A stretch of DNA of 64,000 nt from Nymphaea colorata. Lineage: Eukaryota; Streptophyta; Magnoliopsida; Nymphaeales; Nymphaeaceae. Location of the stretch: the NCBI RefSeq assembly GCF_008831285.2, contig NC_045147.1:9580334-9644333 (forward strand). Direction: 5' to 3'. Shown here in pieces: positions 9,973 through 21,700 of the stretch; position 1 is the stretch's first letter; each line of letters opens with the position of its first letter. The notes beneath the pieces were generated by a model. It made no database searches. It saw only the letters and a program-made list of their open reading frames with translations, and was not told where the DNA came from. The translations under genes were made by a program, and so were the position numbers.

Positions 9973-12900
9973 TTAGAACATCAGCCAGAGGTGGACCTCC
10001 ACACTATGAGATTCCCTCCCAAACAAGAAGCCACAAACATCTTGTCTTTTACTTCTCCACACTATGAGATTCCCTCCTAAATAAATACAATAGCCAGACC
10101 TCCTAGTGTCAATACAGCCTGCCCAGTCTGCATCTGAATAACCTTCAATCCCAAGAGTGTCTTGCTTGACATACAAAAGACCTTTGTCAGGATTTCTCTT
10201 CAAGTAACACAAGATCCTGTTAACAGCCTTCAAGTGTGCATCCGTGAGAGCATGCATGAATTGACTCATCACATTCACAGCAAAGGTAATATCAGGTCTA
10301 GTGAGAGTAAGATAAATCAACTTCCCTACAAGACATTGATATCTTCTTTTGGCCTCTTCAGAGAGGCTCTCCATCTTTAAGACTTAGCTTATGGCCAACA
10401 TCTAGAGGAGTAGAAGCTGGTCTACACCCTAATTTTCCGGTCTCCTTTAACAAATCTAGGGTGTACTTACGATGCTAGTCCCAGACCTAGCAATTTCAAT
10501 GCCAAGGAAATATTTCAACTTACCAAGGTCCTTGAGATCAAACTCGATCGCCAACAGTTTCTTTAACTTAATTATTTCATCTTTATCATCACCTGTGACA
10601 ATCATATCATCAACATATACCAACAAAATAGTAACCTTTTGTTCATTTCTCTTCACAAAGAGTGTATGATCTCCATTCCCTTGATGGTATCCACATTGTT
10701 TCATGACAAGTCTAAGTCGTTCAAACCATGCTCGAGGAGATTGCTTCAGCCCATATAAAGCTTTCCTTAACTTGCAACATTTTCTACGTTTCTCATATCC
10801 TGGAGGCATACACATATATACTTCTTCTTCAAGGTCTCCATTGAGAAATGCATTCTTGACATGGTACATCTTCCACTCCTTCATCACAGCTAAGGAGATA
10901 ATGACTCTGACAGTCTTCATCTTCGCAGCAACATGAGCAAATGTCTCCAAATAATCAATCCCATATTTCTGACTAAACCCCTTGGCCACAAGACGAGCTT
11001 TGTATTTTTCAACACTTCCATCTGGTTTGTACTTGATGGTGTAGACCCACTTAGATCCAACCAAGTGAGCGGCCTCAGAAATTTTTATAACTTCCCATGT
11101 CATGTTTCTTCTCAGGGCTTCCATTTCTTCTTGCATTGCATAAGTCCACTTGGGATCACTTTGAGCCTCAGCAACATTCCTGGGAATCATAGCCAAAGAA
11201 AGAGAAGATACAAAACATTTGTAGTCCTTGCTCAGTCTAGAATATGAAACAAAGTCACCAATAGGAAAGTTATCAATAAGATGTTGAGTACATGACCTGA
11301 CACCCTTTCGCAGGGCGATGGGAAGCTCTTCACTTGCAATAACAGTCTGAATCTCTTCTTCAACAGGTTGCTTCTGAGCACGACTTGGGTCATCTAGGGA
11401 AGGACTAACTGGATTGGGAGTAGAATTCTCACTCAGTACAGACTCTTCGCCTAGAGTAAACTTGCCCAAACAGACGATTGCATTCCTCTCCTACCCCAAT
11501 AGAACACACTCCATTTTTCTCTTGTTCAAGCACCTCAATAAAAGGACCAATGGATTCACGTCTGTAGTCTAAAAAATCTATAAACAGAATTTTCTGACTC
11601 GAAGAATACTCTTCCTTTGACATATAATTCTCCACCTGAAGAGGATTCTCACCAAAATAGGAAGCATGTTCACGAAAAGTGACATCTTTGGTAACATAGG
11701 CATGACCAGTGGAAGGGTCCCGACACTTATATCCTTTTTGAGTGGGAGAATAACCTAGAAATACGCCCTTAATAGACTTTGGATCAAGCTTTTTAACGTG
11801 AGGACTATAATTGTGAATAAAACAAACACAGCCAAAGACTCTTGGTGGAAGAGAGAAAGGTTCACGACTCCCCGGTAACATAGAGTGAGGCGTCTGCCCA
11901 TTCAACACACGACTAGGCAAACAATTTATAAGATACACACTGGTCAACACAGCATCCCCCCAATACCTTTTTGGAACATGACGTTGAAAAAGAAGAACTC
12001 GAGTCATATTCAATAACTGACGATTCTTTCGTTCAGCAACTTCATTTTGAGGAGTATAACCTACAAGAAGTCTCATGAACAATTCCCTTTTTTCGAAAGA
12101 AGCTATCAACAGACTGACACATATACTCACGAGCATTGTGAGATCGAAAGGTCTTAACAGATGCTCCATATTGAGTTTCCACATAAGCAATGAAAGTCTC
12201 TATGGCAGTAGGAACTTCACTATGGTCTTTCAACAAATAGACAATAATGTTACGAGAACAATCATCTAATAAAGGTGATAAAATACTGAAAACCATGATA
12301 AGAAGGAATCCTTGAAGGCCCCACACATCAGAATGAATCATGACAAATACCTCATTAGACTGATGGCTAGACAAAGGATATGAAGCCCTAACATCTTTGG
12401 CCAGGTGACAGACATCACAGGACACCATAGTCATATCTAACCTGGAACATAAATCAGCTAAGAATTTCAAAAGGCAGGTGTCCAAGGCGCTCATCGTAGA
12501 AGCAATTGAAGGGACTCCTCTCTGTTCTTCGTTGCTTGACTGACTACCGTCATGAGAGCCTGAGCAGTACACATAGGTAAGCGATATAGCCCGTCAGAAG
12601 TCAGACCAATCCCAATCCTCTTCCCTATCACCAAGTCTTGCATAACAAAGCGATCAGCAGAAAGAATTAGTTCACAATTCAACCCTTTCGTAATCTTGCT
12701 AACCGACAAGAGGTTCAAGGGAAGATGAGAAACATGTAGAGCATTGTGGACAAAGAACTTGTTCAAAAGTGGGAGACTCCCTTTCCCAACCACAACAGAG
12801 ATAGAGGAACCAGAGATAGATGAACCATCAGCAAGAGAAACACGTTCCTTTCCTGACGAAAGCTTATACCCATGAAAGACTTTAGGATCGCCGGTCATGT

Positions 12901-13024
12901 GGTGAGTAGCGCCACTGTCGATGATCCACTCTCCTATAGGGGAATCCGCCATCACGTCGATTGAACACCCAAATTTCTCCTGCAGTGACAAAGGGCAGCC
13001 GTGGCAATGGGGAGCACGCAGCAA
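9973..13024 (-). pseudogene. Copia pol remnant (PR-INT-RT-RNaseH)
   Basis: Read on the minus strand from 13024 down. The protease has WIIDSGATHHMTG (DSG active site). The integrase has CHLAKDVRASYPLSSHQSNE, TFRSHNAREY (catalytic D changed to H) and YTPQNEVAERKNRQLLNMTR. Reverse transcriptase at 11469-10456 has WVYTIKYKPDGSVEKYKARL, KNAFLNGDLEEEVYM and LVYVDDMIVTGDD (YVDD catalytic motif intact). RNase H at about 10374-10020 has EGYSDADWAGCIDTRRS. The frames are broken at about 12.5, 12.1, 11.45 and 10.4 kb, so no polyprotein can be made. A short duplication of CCACACTATGAGATTCCCTC (about 9998 and 10056) marks the RNase H end. Confidence 0.85.
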
Positions 13025-13039
13025 CTGGCGTGAGCAGAG

Positions 13040-13600
13040 GTGCTGGAACTCTGCAGCAGATCCCGCAGGAGAACAATGATGCAGGGAGTAGAGGCAGCGC
13101 TAGACGGAAAGCCAACACCAGGAAGCAGGTCGGGCGGCGGAAGACGTTGCTGGTCAGGCGGAGCAGGAAGCAGGTCGGGCGCCGATATCGACGGCGCAGA
13201 GGGCGACGACAGGGAGGAAGGGGGGCGACAGCAAACGGCGGCAGCAATGGAGGGCACCACTTGAGCAGGGCCAACCCAGAAGGCGATGGCGCAAAGGACG
13301 ACGCAGGGAGCAGGGCCGACCCAGAAGGCGATGGCGCAAAGGACGACGCGGCAGCAAGGGCGACGACACGACAGCGAGGGCGACGGCGCGACAGCAAGGG
13401 CGACGACACGACAGCGAGGGCGACGGCGCGACAGCAAGGGCATTGACGCTGGTGGCGGAGCCGGCGGCGGTGTCAGCAGCGTCGTCGGACGACGCAGCAG
13501 AAAGGTAACGGCGGCGGCGGCGGCGGCGGACACGGCGGCGGCGGCGGTGACGGCAGCAGTGATGGCGGCGGCGGCGGATGAAGAAAACTCCACAATCACC
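13040..13600. repeat. GC-rich tandem repeat island in place of gag
   Basis: A sharply GC-rich island in AT-rich surroundings. It contains two copies of a roughly 41-bp unit (GACCCAGAAGGCGATGGCGC, about 13272-13350), alternating GGGCGACGACACGACAGCGA and GGCGACGGCGCGACAGCAAG units (13360-13440) and (GGC)n (13508-13575). It fills the space where gag should lie between the 5' LTR and the protease. All six frames stay open through composition alone, so the long reading frames here (to 260 aa) are not genes. Confidence 0.75.
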
Positions 13601-13657
13601 AAAAAAGTCTCAATCTCGTGGGCTCTGAGTAGAAACACGAACACAGAGGAAGAGAAA

Positions 13658-13879
13658 ACGAGGAACACGATGTAACGTGGAAAAACCCTCAACAAGAGAA
13701 AAAAAACCACAGATGAGGAGGAGCTCGTGCCCACTAGCCGCCAAACTCTCTCTCTCTTAGGATTTCATATACCATAAGGATTAGGGTTACACGACTTAAG
13801 TAACGCCCAACAAGGGCTACAAGATGGATCGAGTATGGATTCGGACCCGGTCCCGAGACCCGTCTAACATACTTCAACA
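13658..13879 (-). repeat. 5' LTR of the gag-less Copia element
   Basis: Near-identical to 9687-9892, with an extra CTCTCTCTCT insertion. It ends TACTTCAACA. A primer-binding-like TACTCAGAGCC lies on the minus strand near 13630, so the true inner border may be about 13633. Confidence 0.65.
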
Positions 13880-13899
13880 TAGATAAAATTCATATAATA

Positions 13900-13904
<5 letters not shown>

Positions 13905-13954
<50 letters not shown>

Positions 13955-15522
13955 CGTTGCATGTTATATATATAATATATGAAACTTCTGTACACATATA
14001 TATGTGCACTACACGTATAACGTTTTACATATACACTATATATATAACATGTTACATATTATGCATTATATATGCAACACTACAACGTATTATACATATA
14101 CACATTTTAACGTATTATATATATCGTGTAAAAAACATATGTATATGTTATAGGTTATATGTATATATACATATACGTTAATAAATATTCATATATCATA
14201 TGTATATACTCATATATGTAAATGTATATAATTATGATATAACACGTTATGTCTATTTCATGTAACAGATATATTGTATGTACATGTATATGTACATACA
14301 AGTGTATATATAATATATTTTATGTATAGTATACATCTGTGTATAACATAATACTATAGTATGCAACAATATACAAATTTTAATGTTATACATATGATAC
14401 ATGCATAGTATAATGTACATATATATATATATATGTGTGTGTAATATAGCATATTACATATAATACACGTTGATATATAATAGATATGATATACAACATA
14501 TGTATCTCTCACTCTCTCTGTCTCACTCTCTCCAACTACTATTACCAAAACTAGCACTCTGTAGTTTGCAAATATTGATGTCTCAGAATTTGCAAGATGA
14601 GCTTCCCTACAAAATTTTTGTGGCAAAAAGATAATGAATTATTATATAATATATGAAACTTCTATACACATATATATGTGCACTACACGTATAACGTTAT
14701 ACATATACACTATATATATAAAATTCGTATAATACATTATATATAAATAAATAAATATATATATATATAGATATATATATGTATATAACATGTTACATAT
14801 TATGCATTATATATGCAACACTACAACGTATTATACATATACACATTTTAACGTATTATATATATCGTGTAAAAAACATATGTATATGTTATAGGTTATA
14901 TGTATATATACATATACGTTAATATATATTCATATATAATATGTATATACTCATATATGTAAATGTATATAATTATGATATAACGTGTTATATCTATTAC
15001 ATGTAACAGATATATTATATACACATGTATATATACATACAAGTGTATAGATAATATATTTTATATATAGTATACGTCCGTATATAACATAATACTATAG
15101 TATGCAACAATATACAAATTTTAATGTTATACATATGATACATGCATAGCATAATGTACATATATATATGTGTGTGTGTAATATAACATATTACATATAA
15201 TACACGTTGATAATACACGTTGATATATAATAGATATGATATATATAACAACATATGTAACTCTCACTCTCTGTCTCACTCTCTCCAACTATGATTACCA
15301 AAACTACCGTAAAAGAAATAGCAATCCCAGTATTCTCTCTAGTTTGCAAATATTCATGTCTCAGAATTTGCAAGATGAGCTTCCCTACAAAATTTTTGTG
15401 GAAAAAAGATAATGAATTATTATATAATATATGAAACTTCTATACACATTATATATAGTGTATATGTGCACTACAAGTATGACGTTATACATATACACTA
15501 TATATATAAATTCATATAATAC

Positions 15523-15557
<35 letters not shown>

Positions 15558-15602
15558 CATGTTACATATTGCATTATATATGCAACACTACAACGTATTA
15601 TA
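13905..15602. repeat. (AT)n and AT-rich tandem repeat, 2.2 units of 674 and 778 bp
   Basis: (AT)n at about 13904-13951 is followed by an AT-rich unit beginning at TATATGAAACTTCT (GAAACTTCT at 13981, 14655 and 15433). Copies 1 and 2 are complete (spacing 674 and 778 bp; copy 2 has extra AT repeat) and copy 3 stops at about 15602. Each complete unit ends with a conserved non-AT segment: CTCACTCTC..., AGTTTGCAAATATT and TCAGAATTTGCAAGATGAGC. No coding function. Confidence 0.8.
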
Positions 15603-15845
15603 CTTCTCTAACACTGACAATGCAGAAACACATTCACACACATAGGAAACTAAGAAACAAGCTTCCTAAAACTTGTTTCCAATCTATCAAACTAAGAAAT
15701 GAGTTTCAAGAAATTTTTTTCTCATTCATCACACACATCAAAATGAGAATCGGAAAGATCTTTTCCATTCATTTATTCCAAAAATTTTTTTTCCAATTTT
15801 TTTTTTTCAATTCCAATCCATCAAACGGCCCAATGAAACAGCTGG
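15603..15845. mobile_element. terminal fragment of a TTTGATGG-family TIR element
   Basis: Contains repeated GAAAC/TTTCCAA words and ends CAATTCCAATCCATCAAACGGCCC, resembling the right inverted-repeat end of the element at 6713-8141 (ATCAAAC preceded by TTCCAA). No left end is visible; the AT repeats may have replaced it. Confidence 0.4.
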
Positions 15846-16401
15846 AAATCTAGTTGAACGATTGAAGATTGTACCATCAGCATACATATTCTAATTTGTT
15901 CCTTATTACAAAAACAAAGGCGAGTCATTTCAAAAACCACATTTGTAGAACTTTATCGGGACGCCCTGCAGTTATGAGGCCTACCTCGTCTGAAGATTTA
16001 CACACATATCTAAAGCTGCTTGGCAAAAGAAAAAAAACTGGAAAACATTGATGACTCACTTCCAATCACTTTTCCTTTCAAAAATCAAAAGAGCCCTAAC
16101 AGGGAATTTCCAAAGAAAACCTGTCGTTACGACCAGCAGAATTATACATCAACCATTGCTTAGTTTATCTGGCATATAAGCAAAACTGGCAGATCGAATT
16201 GTTCTCAATTCCACAATCAGTTGATATCTAATAGTTTCCAAGGGGCATACTCAGCCACTTCCTATAAGATCTACAGCTAAGCCATGAATTTGGTTGGGAA
16301 TATAAATGGTTAAGTGTATCTTTCAAATTTTGATGCCTTTAGCTGCAACAACGCAAAAGAATCCAGATTTTCTGAAACAAGTTATGAATTCCAAGGATAA
16401 A
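15846..16401. other. 3' flank of the release factor gene
   Basis: No other gene seen. On the minus strand this is the sequence downstream of the stop codon at 16402, so the first few hundred bases probably include the 3' untranslated region. I could not fix a polyadenylation site. Confidence 0.4.
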
Positions 16402-16593
16402 CTAGTCAGAAGCAAAAGACGCAACAGCATTTGTTTCTTCTTGTAAAAGAAGACCATCAATAAAGACGTCCAGGCTTTCACCTTGCAACACATCATGTAT
16501 ATTATGACATGTCACTCCAATGCGATGATCTGTCACACGACCTTGAGGAAAGTTGTACGTACGAATCCGCTCTGACCTGTCCCCACTTCCAAT
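16402..16593 (-). CDS. release factor exon 11 (C terminus)
   Basis: Residues 370-432 and stop TAG (16402-16404). Contains [20 protein letters not shown] then DHRIGV, the RF1 C-terminal signature. Acceptor TGCAG. Confidence 0.95.
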   Translation of the reverse strand: MGSGDRSERIRTYNFPQGRVTDHRIGVTCHNIHDVLQGESLDVFIDGLLLQEETNAVASFASD

Positions 16594-18668
16594 CTGCAAA
16601 ATCATCACCAAGGGTAAGTGTGGTCTGAAAATGTATTGAAAATTTGAAAGTCTTCTAACTATTTTTTTTATGATTGGCAAGATTTTAGTAAAGCCGGTTG
16701 AACATCGAGCAAATACAACTCAAAAACTTAATAAATAACAAAAATGGCTTCAGAATGTAAAGTTTTCCATGGGCATGGTGCTTGAAATAGTTGTCAGTTG
16801 TCTAGGGCAATAAATTAGGACAGCTAAAATTTTAAATTTAATTATTATATTTTCATCTAATAGTACCAGTTCAGATCTAAGCTTTGATCTGCTTGCTTGG
16901 AGTCTGCACCTCTCCGTTTCATACAGCTTGGCACATAATACTTTCAGAGCTTTAGCTTTGTTCTGCAGATTAATCACATCAAGCATTGGTGATGCAGACC
17001 AAAAAGTAGCATTCACTAATCATAAACAATAGCATCTTATAGGAACCCAATTGATAAGAAATTAGCATGAATGCTCATTAATGTCTTCCTGCTTCGTGAA
17101 CCATAAACCATAGAACTGACCATTACACCATAAATGATTAGCCAAAATCTTGGTGATCTTTTGAATGGTCAAAATATCATCAAATTTCAAATGACTTTGA
17201 CAAAAACAAAACATCCTAAGAATTCAAAATATTGACAAAGAATATGCCTTACAATACTTTTTGGAGATTCATTTGGGGGATGGAAGGACAAGTTTTTATA
17301 TATTGCAATCAAGTACCACAAATCTCTTATCTTATTTTCTAGCAGTTTTTCTTCTTAAAACTTCAACCTTTTTCTCTAAAACCGTTTTTAAGAAAATAAC
17401 TTCTGAAGGAAAACCTTGCAAGAGCAATCTCTGCAACTCCTCCAGGTAGATTAAATAAACATATTCTTACCATATGTTGTGATCTTTCATCCTGTATTGA
17501 GACCACAATTCCAGTAGGAATATGAGTAATCCGAACAGCACTATTTGTAGTGTTTGCATGTTGACCTCCTGATCCACCAGATCGATATGTATCTATTCTT
17601 AAGTCATCGGTGCGCAATTGCACATCCACCTGTAAAGGAATATGAAGAATAACGTGGCAAACAAAGTCAATTAGGTGAAAGAACAAGTTGTAAAATATCA
17701 AGAACAATGTCAAGAAAGCAATATTAAAATTTTATGAGAAGCATACAAGCTTTGGCATTTCTTAAAGGAGAACCCTCATCAACTTGATGGCAGAATCTTC
17801 AACAGGAAGCATTTTGGGACTCAGATTTTGCAGACAAAGGTCATAAGAACACTTTGATCCAACAGTAGCATATATATGTAGTTCTTGATGTCTAGAACAT
17901 AAAGACATAAAACAGTGAGAGCACTCTGTTCAAATAGACACTGTAGAACAGGGTCCTCCTTTGCTTCCCGTCCTTCATTATTCAAGTCATGTGCTCTTAT
18001 TTTTCTCCCTCATTTTCTATTGTTCTCCATGCTTGCTTATATTTTTATATAAAATGTGTTATTGGGTCTTTATGCTTTAATATCTTAATAAATCCTAGAA
18101 ACACGACCTTTAATAAGCTACATTTGTTCTTAATTTGAAAGGTGAATATGTCAAGATGTTACAACTAGCCTTTATTTGCTAGAATTAGTAACTTTTAACT
18201 TCTTACAGTGTGGAATATAAAGGCCTGTATTAAGTTTGATGTTACAAGAAAATTTACTATACAATTTTAAAACAGCAGTAAGCTAATTTAAGAAAAAAAT
18301 GAATATGTATATACCATAGCACAAATATCATTTTTGAGTTTTAAATGTTGAGATTTTTCTTTGGTAGAATACGGAGAGCATGAAAAAATGAGGATTTTTT
18401 TTAAAAAAATTTAAAAATCTTCAAAATTAAGGAAAAATAAAATCAATGAGAAACTAATAAGGAATCATAAAAAAAAGATCAGCAACAAATAACAATTAAA
18501 AAATGGAAACAAGCAGTTTCATATTAAAAAAACATGAAAAATATGTCTGAAATAAAAAAATGACAAAAATGAGACAAAATTTGTTTTTTTCATTGAAAAA
18601 ACGACATTTTCTTTTGCCTTTTTTTCTGGCCGATAGTTTGACATGTTTTTTCAAAAAGCATATTTTTT

Positions 18669-18719
<51 letters not shown>

Positions 18720-21700
18720 TTATTTTTTCTTTTTTTTTCTGGCCTCTGCATGCTCCTTGTTTAGCTTTCATGTTAACTTCCCTTTTCTCTTCCAACTCAG
18801 TGTTTTAGGTCACTCATCTTTCCTTTCTAGGTTTGCTTCCTTCTAAGTTATCCCCTGCTCCTTCACTCTTCTCAGAATTTCTGGATGCCTCATCTCCTGC
18901 TTTGAGTTCTTGGCACTGGATTTATAGGATAAGGAATAATAAGGCACAGAAGTTTGAAGAGATCCAACTATTTCTGCAAGACTATGAATGGGGTGTTAAG
19001 TTTCTACATCTTTATGTCTTTTATTCCTATGTCTGTAACTAGTGATAAATTCTTTTTTAGACCTATATCAACATTACAACCATAAAGATCAAATCATTGT
19101 GTTGAGAAGAGACCACATCTATTTGTTCTCGTGCACAAGGAGACTGTCAAATCATCATCCATCTAATAGATCAAGTAAAATATTAATTTCTATTGCCCTC
19201 CATTAACATTTTCAACAAAACTTACAACTCTAAAAATAGAGAATTTTCTTGCAACCATAATATCTAGTGCCCAATTTTGACTCCCAATACACAGGAAGCT
19301 AGCATCTAAGATATTAAATCTTTCATAAACAGGTTTAACCTAATACCTTTGCATTTAAAGTATCATTGCTGTTGGAGGAAGTTCAATGGCTAGCTCCATT
19401 CACCTCTTTGTATCAGTCACAAGTATCATGGAATTTCTAAGCCAAATAGTTTCTCAGAATTATTTGATAATTTTATTCTGAAAAAAGAAACCTAGAATTC
19501 AATAAATTCTAAAAATATATATGTTAAATATCTTTGACTGTTGTTTAGAATCTTTCTGCAGTATTAGGAAGTTGGAGTGTGTGTTTTTTAAAGTTACCTT
19601 ATTTTGTTTGGACTGATATTGTAATTCTTGTTACCGCCAGCCCTAATCTCTTTTAACTCTGAGATTAGGGTAAAGTTAATCAATTTTTTTCTCTCTCTCA
19701 GGTCGTAACAAGGTATCCGAGCTGAATCGCCTTGCAGTCACTCTTTCTTAGCCTACACATGACACACCGGTCTCTGCATTTGTGGTATCAGGAGGACGTG
19801 GCCATAGTTCCTATGTTGGAGCTAGGGGACGTGGTACAGGCCGTGATGCAGGTCGCGGCAAATTTCAGTGCATCTATTGGCAAATTAGGTCATTTAGAGG
19901 ACCAATGTTGAGACAAGCATCCTCATCTCCGTTCAGCTAGTCCACCAGGGTGTGGTGGAGATAGAATCATTGCAGGCAAAGAGTCTTCTTCATCCCAAGT
20001 AGCTTCCTTACAAGCTACAACATCTATGGTTGAGCTTCCTACTTGTTCTCCTATACGTACATCATACTATCTTAACTTAAGCAAGGATGAATATGAACTT
20101 GTTCTCGATCAGAGATCCTCCTCTACATCTCCCTCCACTGCTATAGTGGGCTCGGCCTTATATGTTGGTGTACCAATTACCCAGGTATGATGTGGATGAT
20201 TGATTCAGCAGCATCCAAGCACTGTTGTAATCAGCCACAGATTTTTTCATCATTAATCACTACACCACAGCATGTCAGGCTGGCTGATGGCAAGTTGTCC
20301 CTCATTTTGGGCAATGCTGATATTTGTCTCCCACACTTGGGGACCATTACACATGTGGTAGATGCTCCTCGTTTTCCCGTTAATCTGTTATTTAACTAGT
20401 GACGTACAGTGTAGAGTCAATTTTTATCTTGTTTCTTGTTCTTTTCAAGAATAAAAAACTAGGAAGATGATTGGTAGCTGCGATCAACGTGAGGGATTCT
20501 ATTTCCTTTCTATCCCGGTAGATATTACTGCATCTTCCTTCACATCGAGGACTTCTCCTTCGCAGTGGCACAGACTAGGTCATCCATCTGTGTCCAAACT
20601 TTGTCGTCTGTTTCCAGATATTTTTGCGTTAAGAGTCTTTCTTATGTGATGCGTGCTAACTAGGCAAACATACAAAGCAATTTTCCTTCGAGTCAGAGTC
20701 CATCTAGTCAAAGTCCTTTTGATCTCCTTCATATGGATGTTTGGGGTCCTAGTAGGGTTGCTTTTCATTCGCGTTTTTGATATTATCTTGTTTTGGTTGA
20801 TGATTTTACTAAAGTCAATTGAGTATTTTTGTTACAGGAGAGATCTAAAGTTATTTTAATTCTTTAGAAATTTGTTAAGAAAATAAAAACTCAGTTTGGT
20901 TTCATTGTCAAAAGTATTCGCACTGATAACGCTCTTGAATTCAAATCTTCGGATGCAATTTTATGTCAATCATGGAATTCGACCACAATATACTTGTCCC
21001 CATACGTCGCAACAAAATGGTATCGCTGAATGCAAACATCTGCAACTCCTAAATGTGGACCGCACTCTCATGTTGCATACTCATATGCCCGCCTCTTTTT
21101 GGGGAATGCTATTCTTACCACATGCTACCTTACTAACAGATTGCCCTCATCTACCATCCAAGAACGCATTCCTATTCAAATATTATATCTAGATCAACCG
21201 TTATTTCACATATCTTCCAAAGTATTAGGCCCAAGCAATCAAATGTGTATTCATTGGATATTCGACCAATCAAAAATGATATCGATGTTTTGATCCTCAT
21301 ACCAAGAAAGAGATTATCAGGGCGGATGTTACATTCTTTGAGTCTCGCCCTTGCTTCTTCTTTCCGAGTCCCATTATATCTGAAATGTCAGTTTCTATTC
21401 CTCTTCCTATTCCCTCCTCCCCACCTATATCATGTGACTGTTTCCTTGATCCTCCATTAGTCAACTCTCGCTGTCAATGTCTCCCTCCAAAGCGTCCACC
21501 AGAGTCTTCTCAAGAAGTAAGTTCTACTGATAAGACTGACTTAGACATAAATGATGACCATTCTGCAGATGATCTTCCTATTGCTATTTGCAAGAGCCAA
21601 CAACAGTGTACTATAAATCTGATTTCTAACTTTGTTTCTAATGACTATGTGAGTATGAGTTTGGTGCAGTTTGATCGGGCTATGTCTAGTCACATTATCC

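Larger units (their letters stand above)
9687..13879 (-). mobile_element. gag-less degraded Copia retrotransposon
   Basis: Direct repeats of about 205-220 bp at 9687-9892 and 13658-13879 (both starting ACGAGGAACACGATGTAACG and ending CATACTTCAACA) act as LTRs. On the minus strand a polypurine tract (plus-strand CTCCCCCTCAAGTTGGG at 9893) precedes the 3' LTR. A degenerate initiator-Met primer site (minus-strand TACTCAGAGCC near 13630) follows the 5' LTR. The 5' LTR seems to extend further into the element than the 3' LTR, which looks truncated at 9686. The Copia order PR-INT-RT-RH is kept, but gag is replaced by GC-rich repeats (13040-13600). Confidence 0.8.

Noticed and set aside
12952-13734. 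Long open frames up to 260 aa, rich in Ala, Ser, Pro or Arg, on both strands
   Set aside because: Open only because of GC-rich tandem repeats; no domain, and they overlap each other on both strands.
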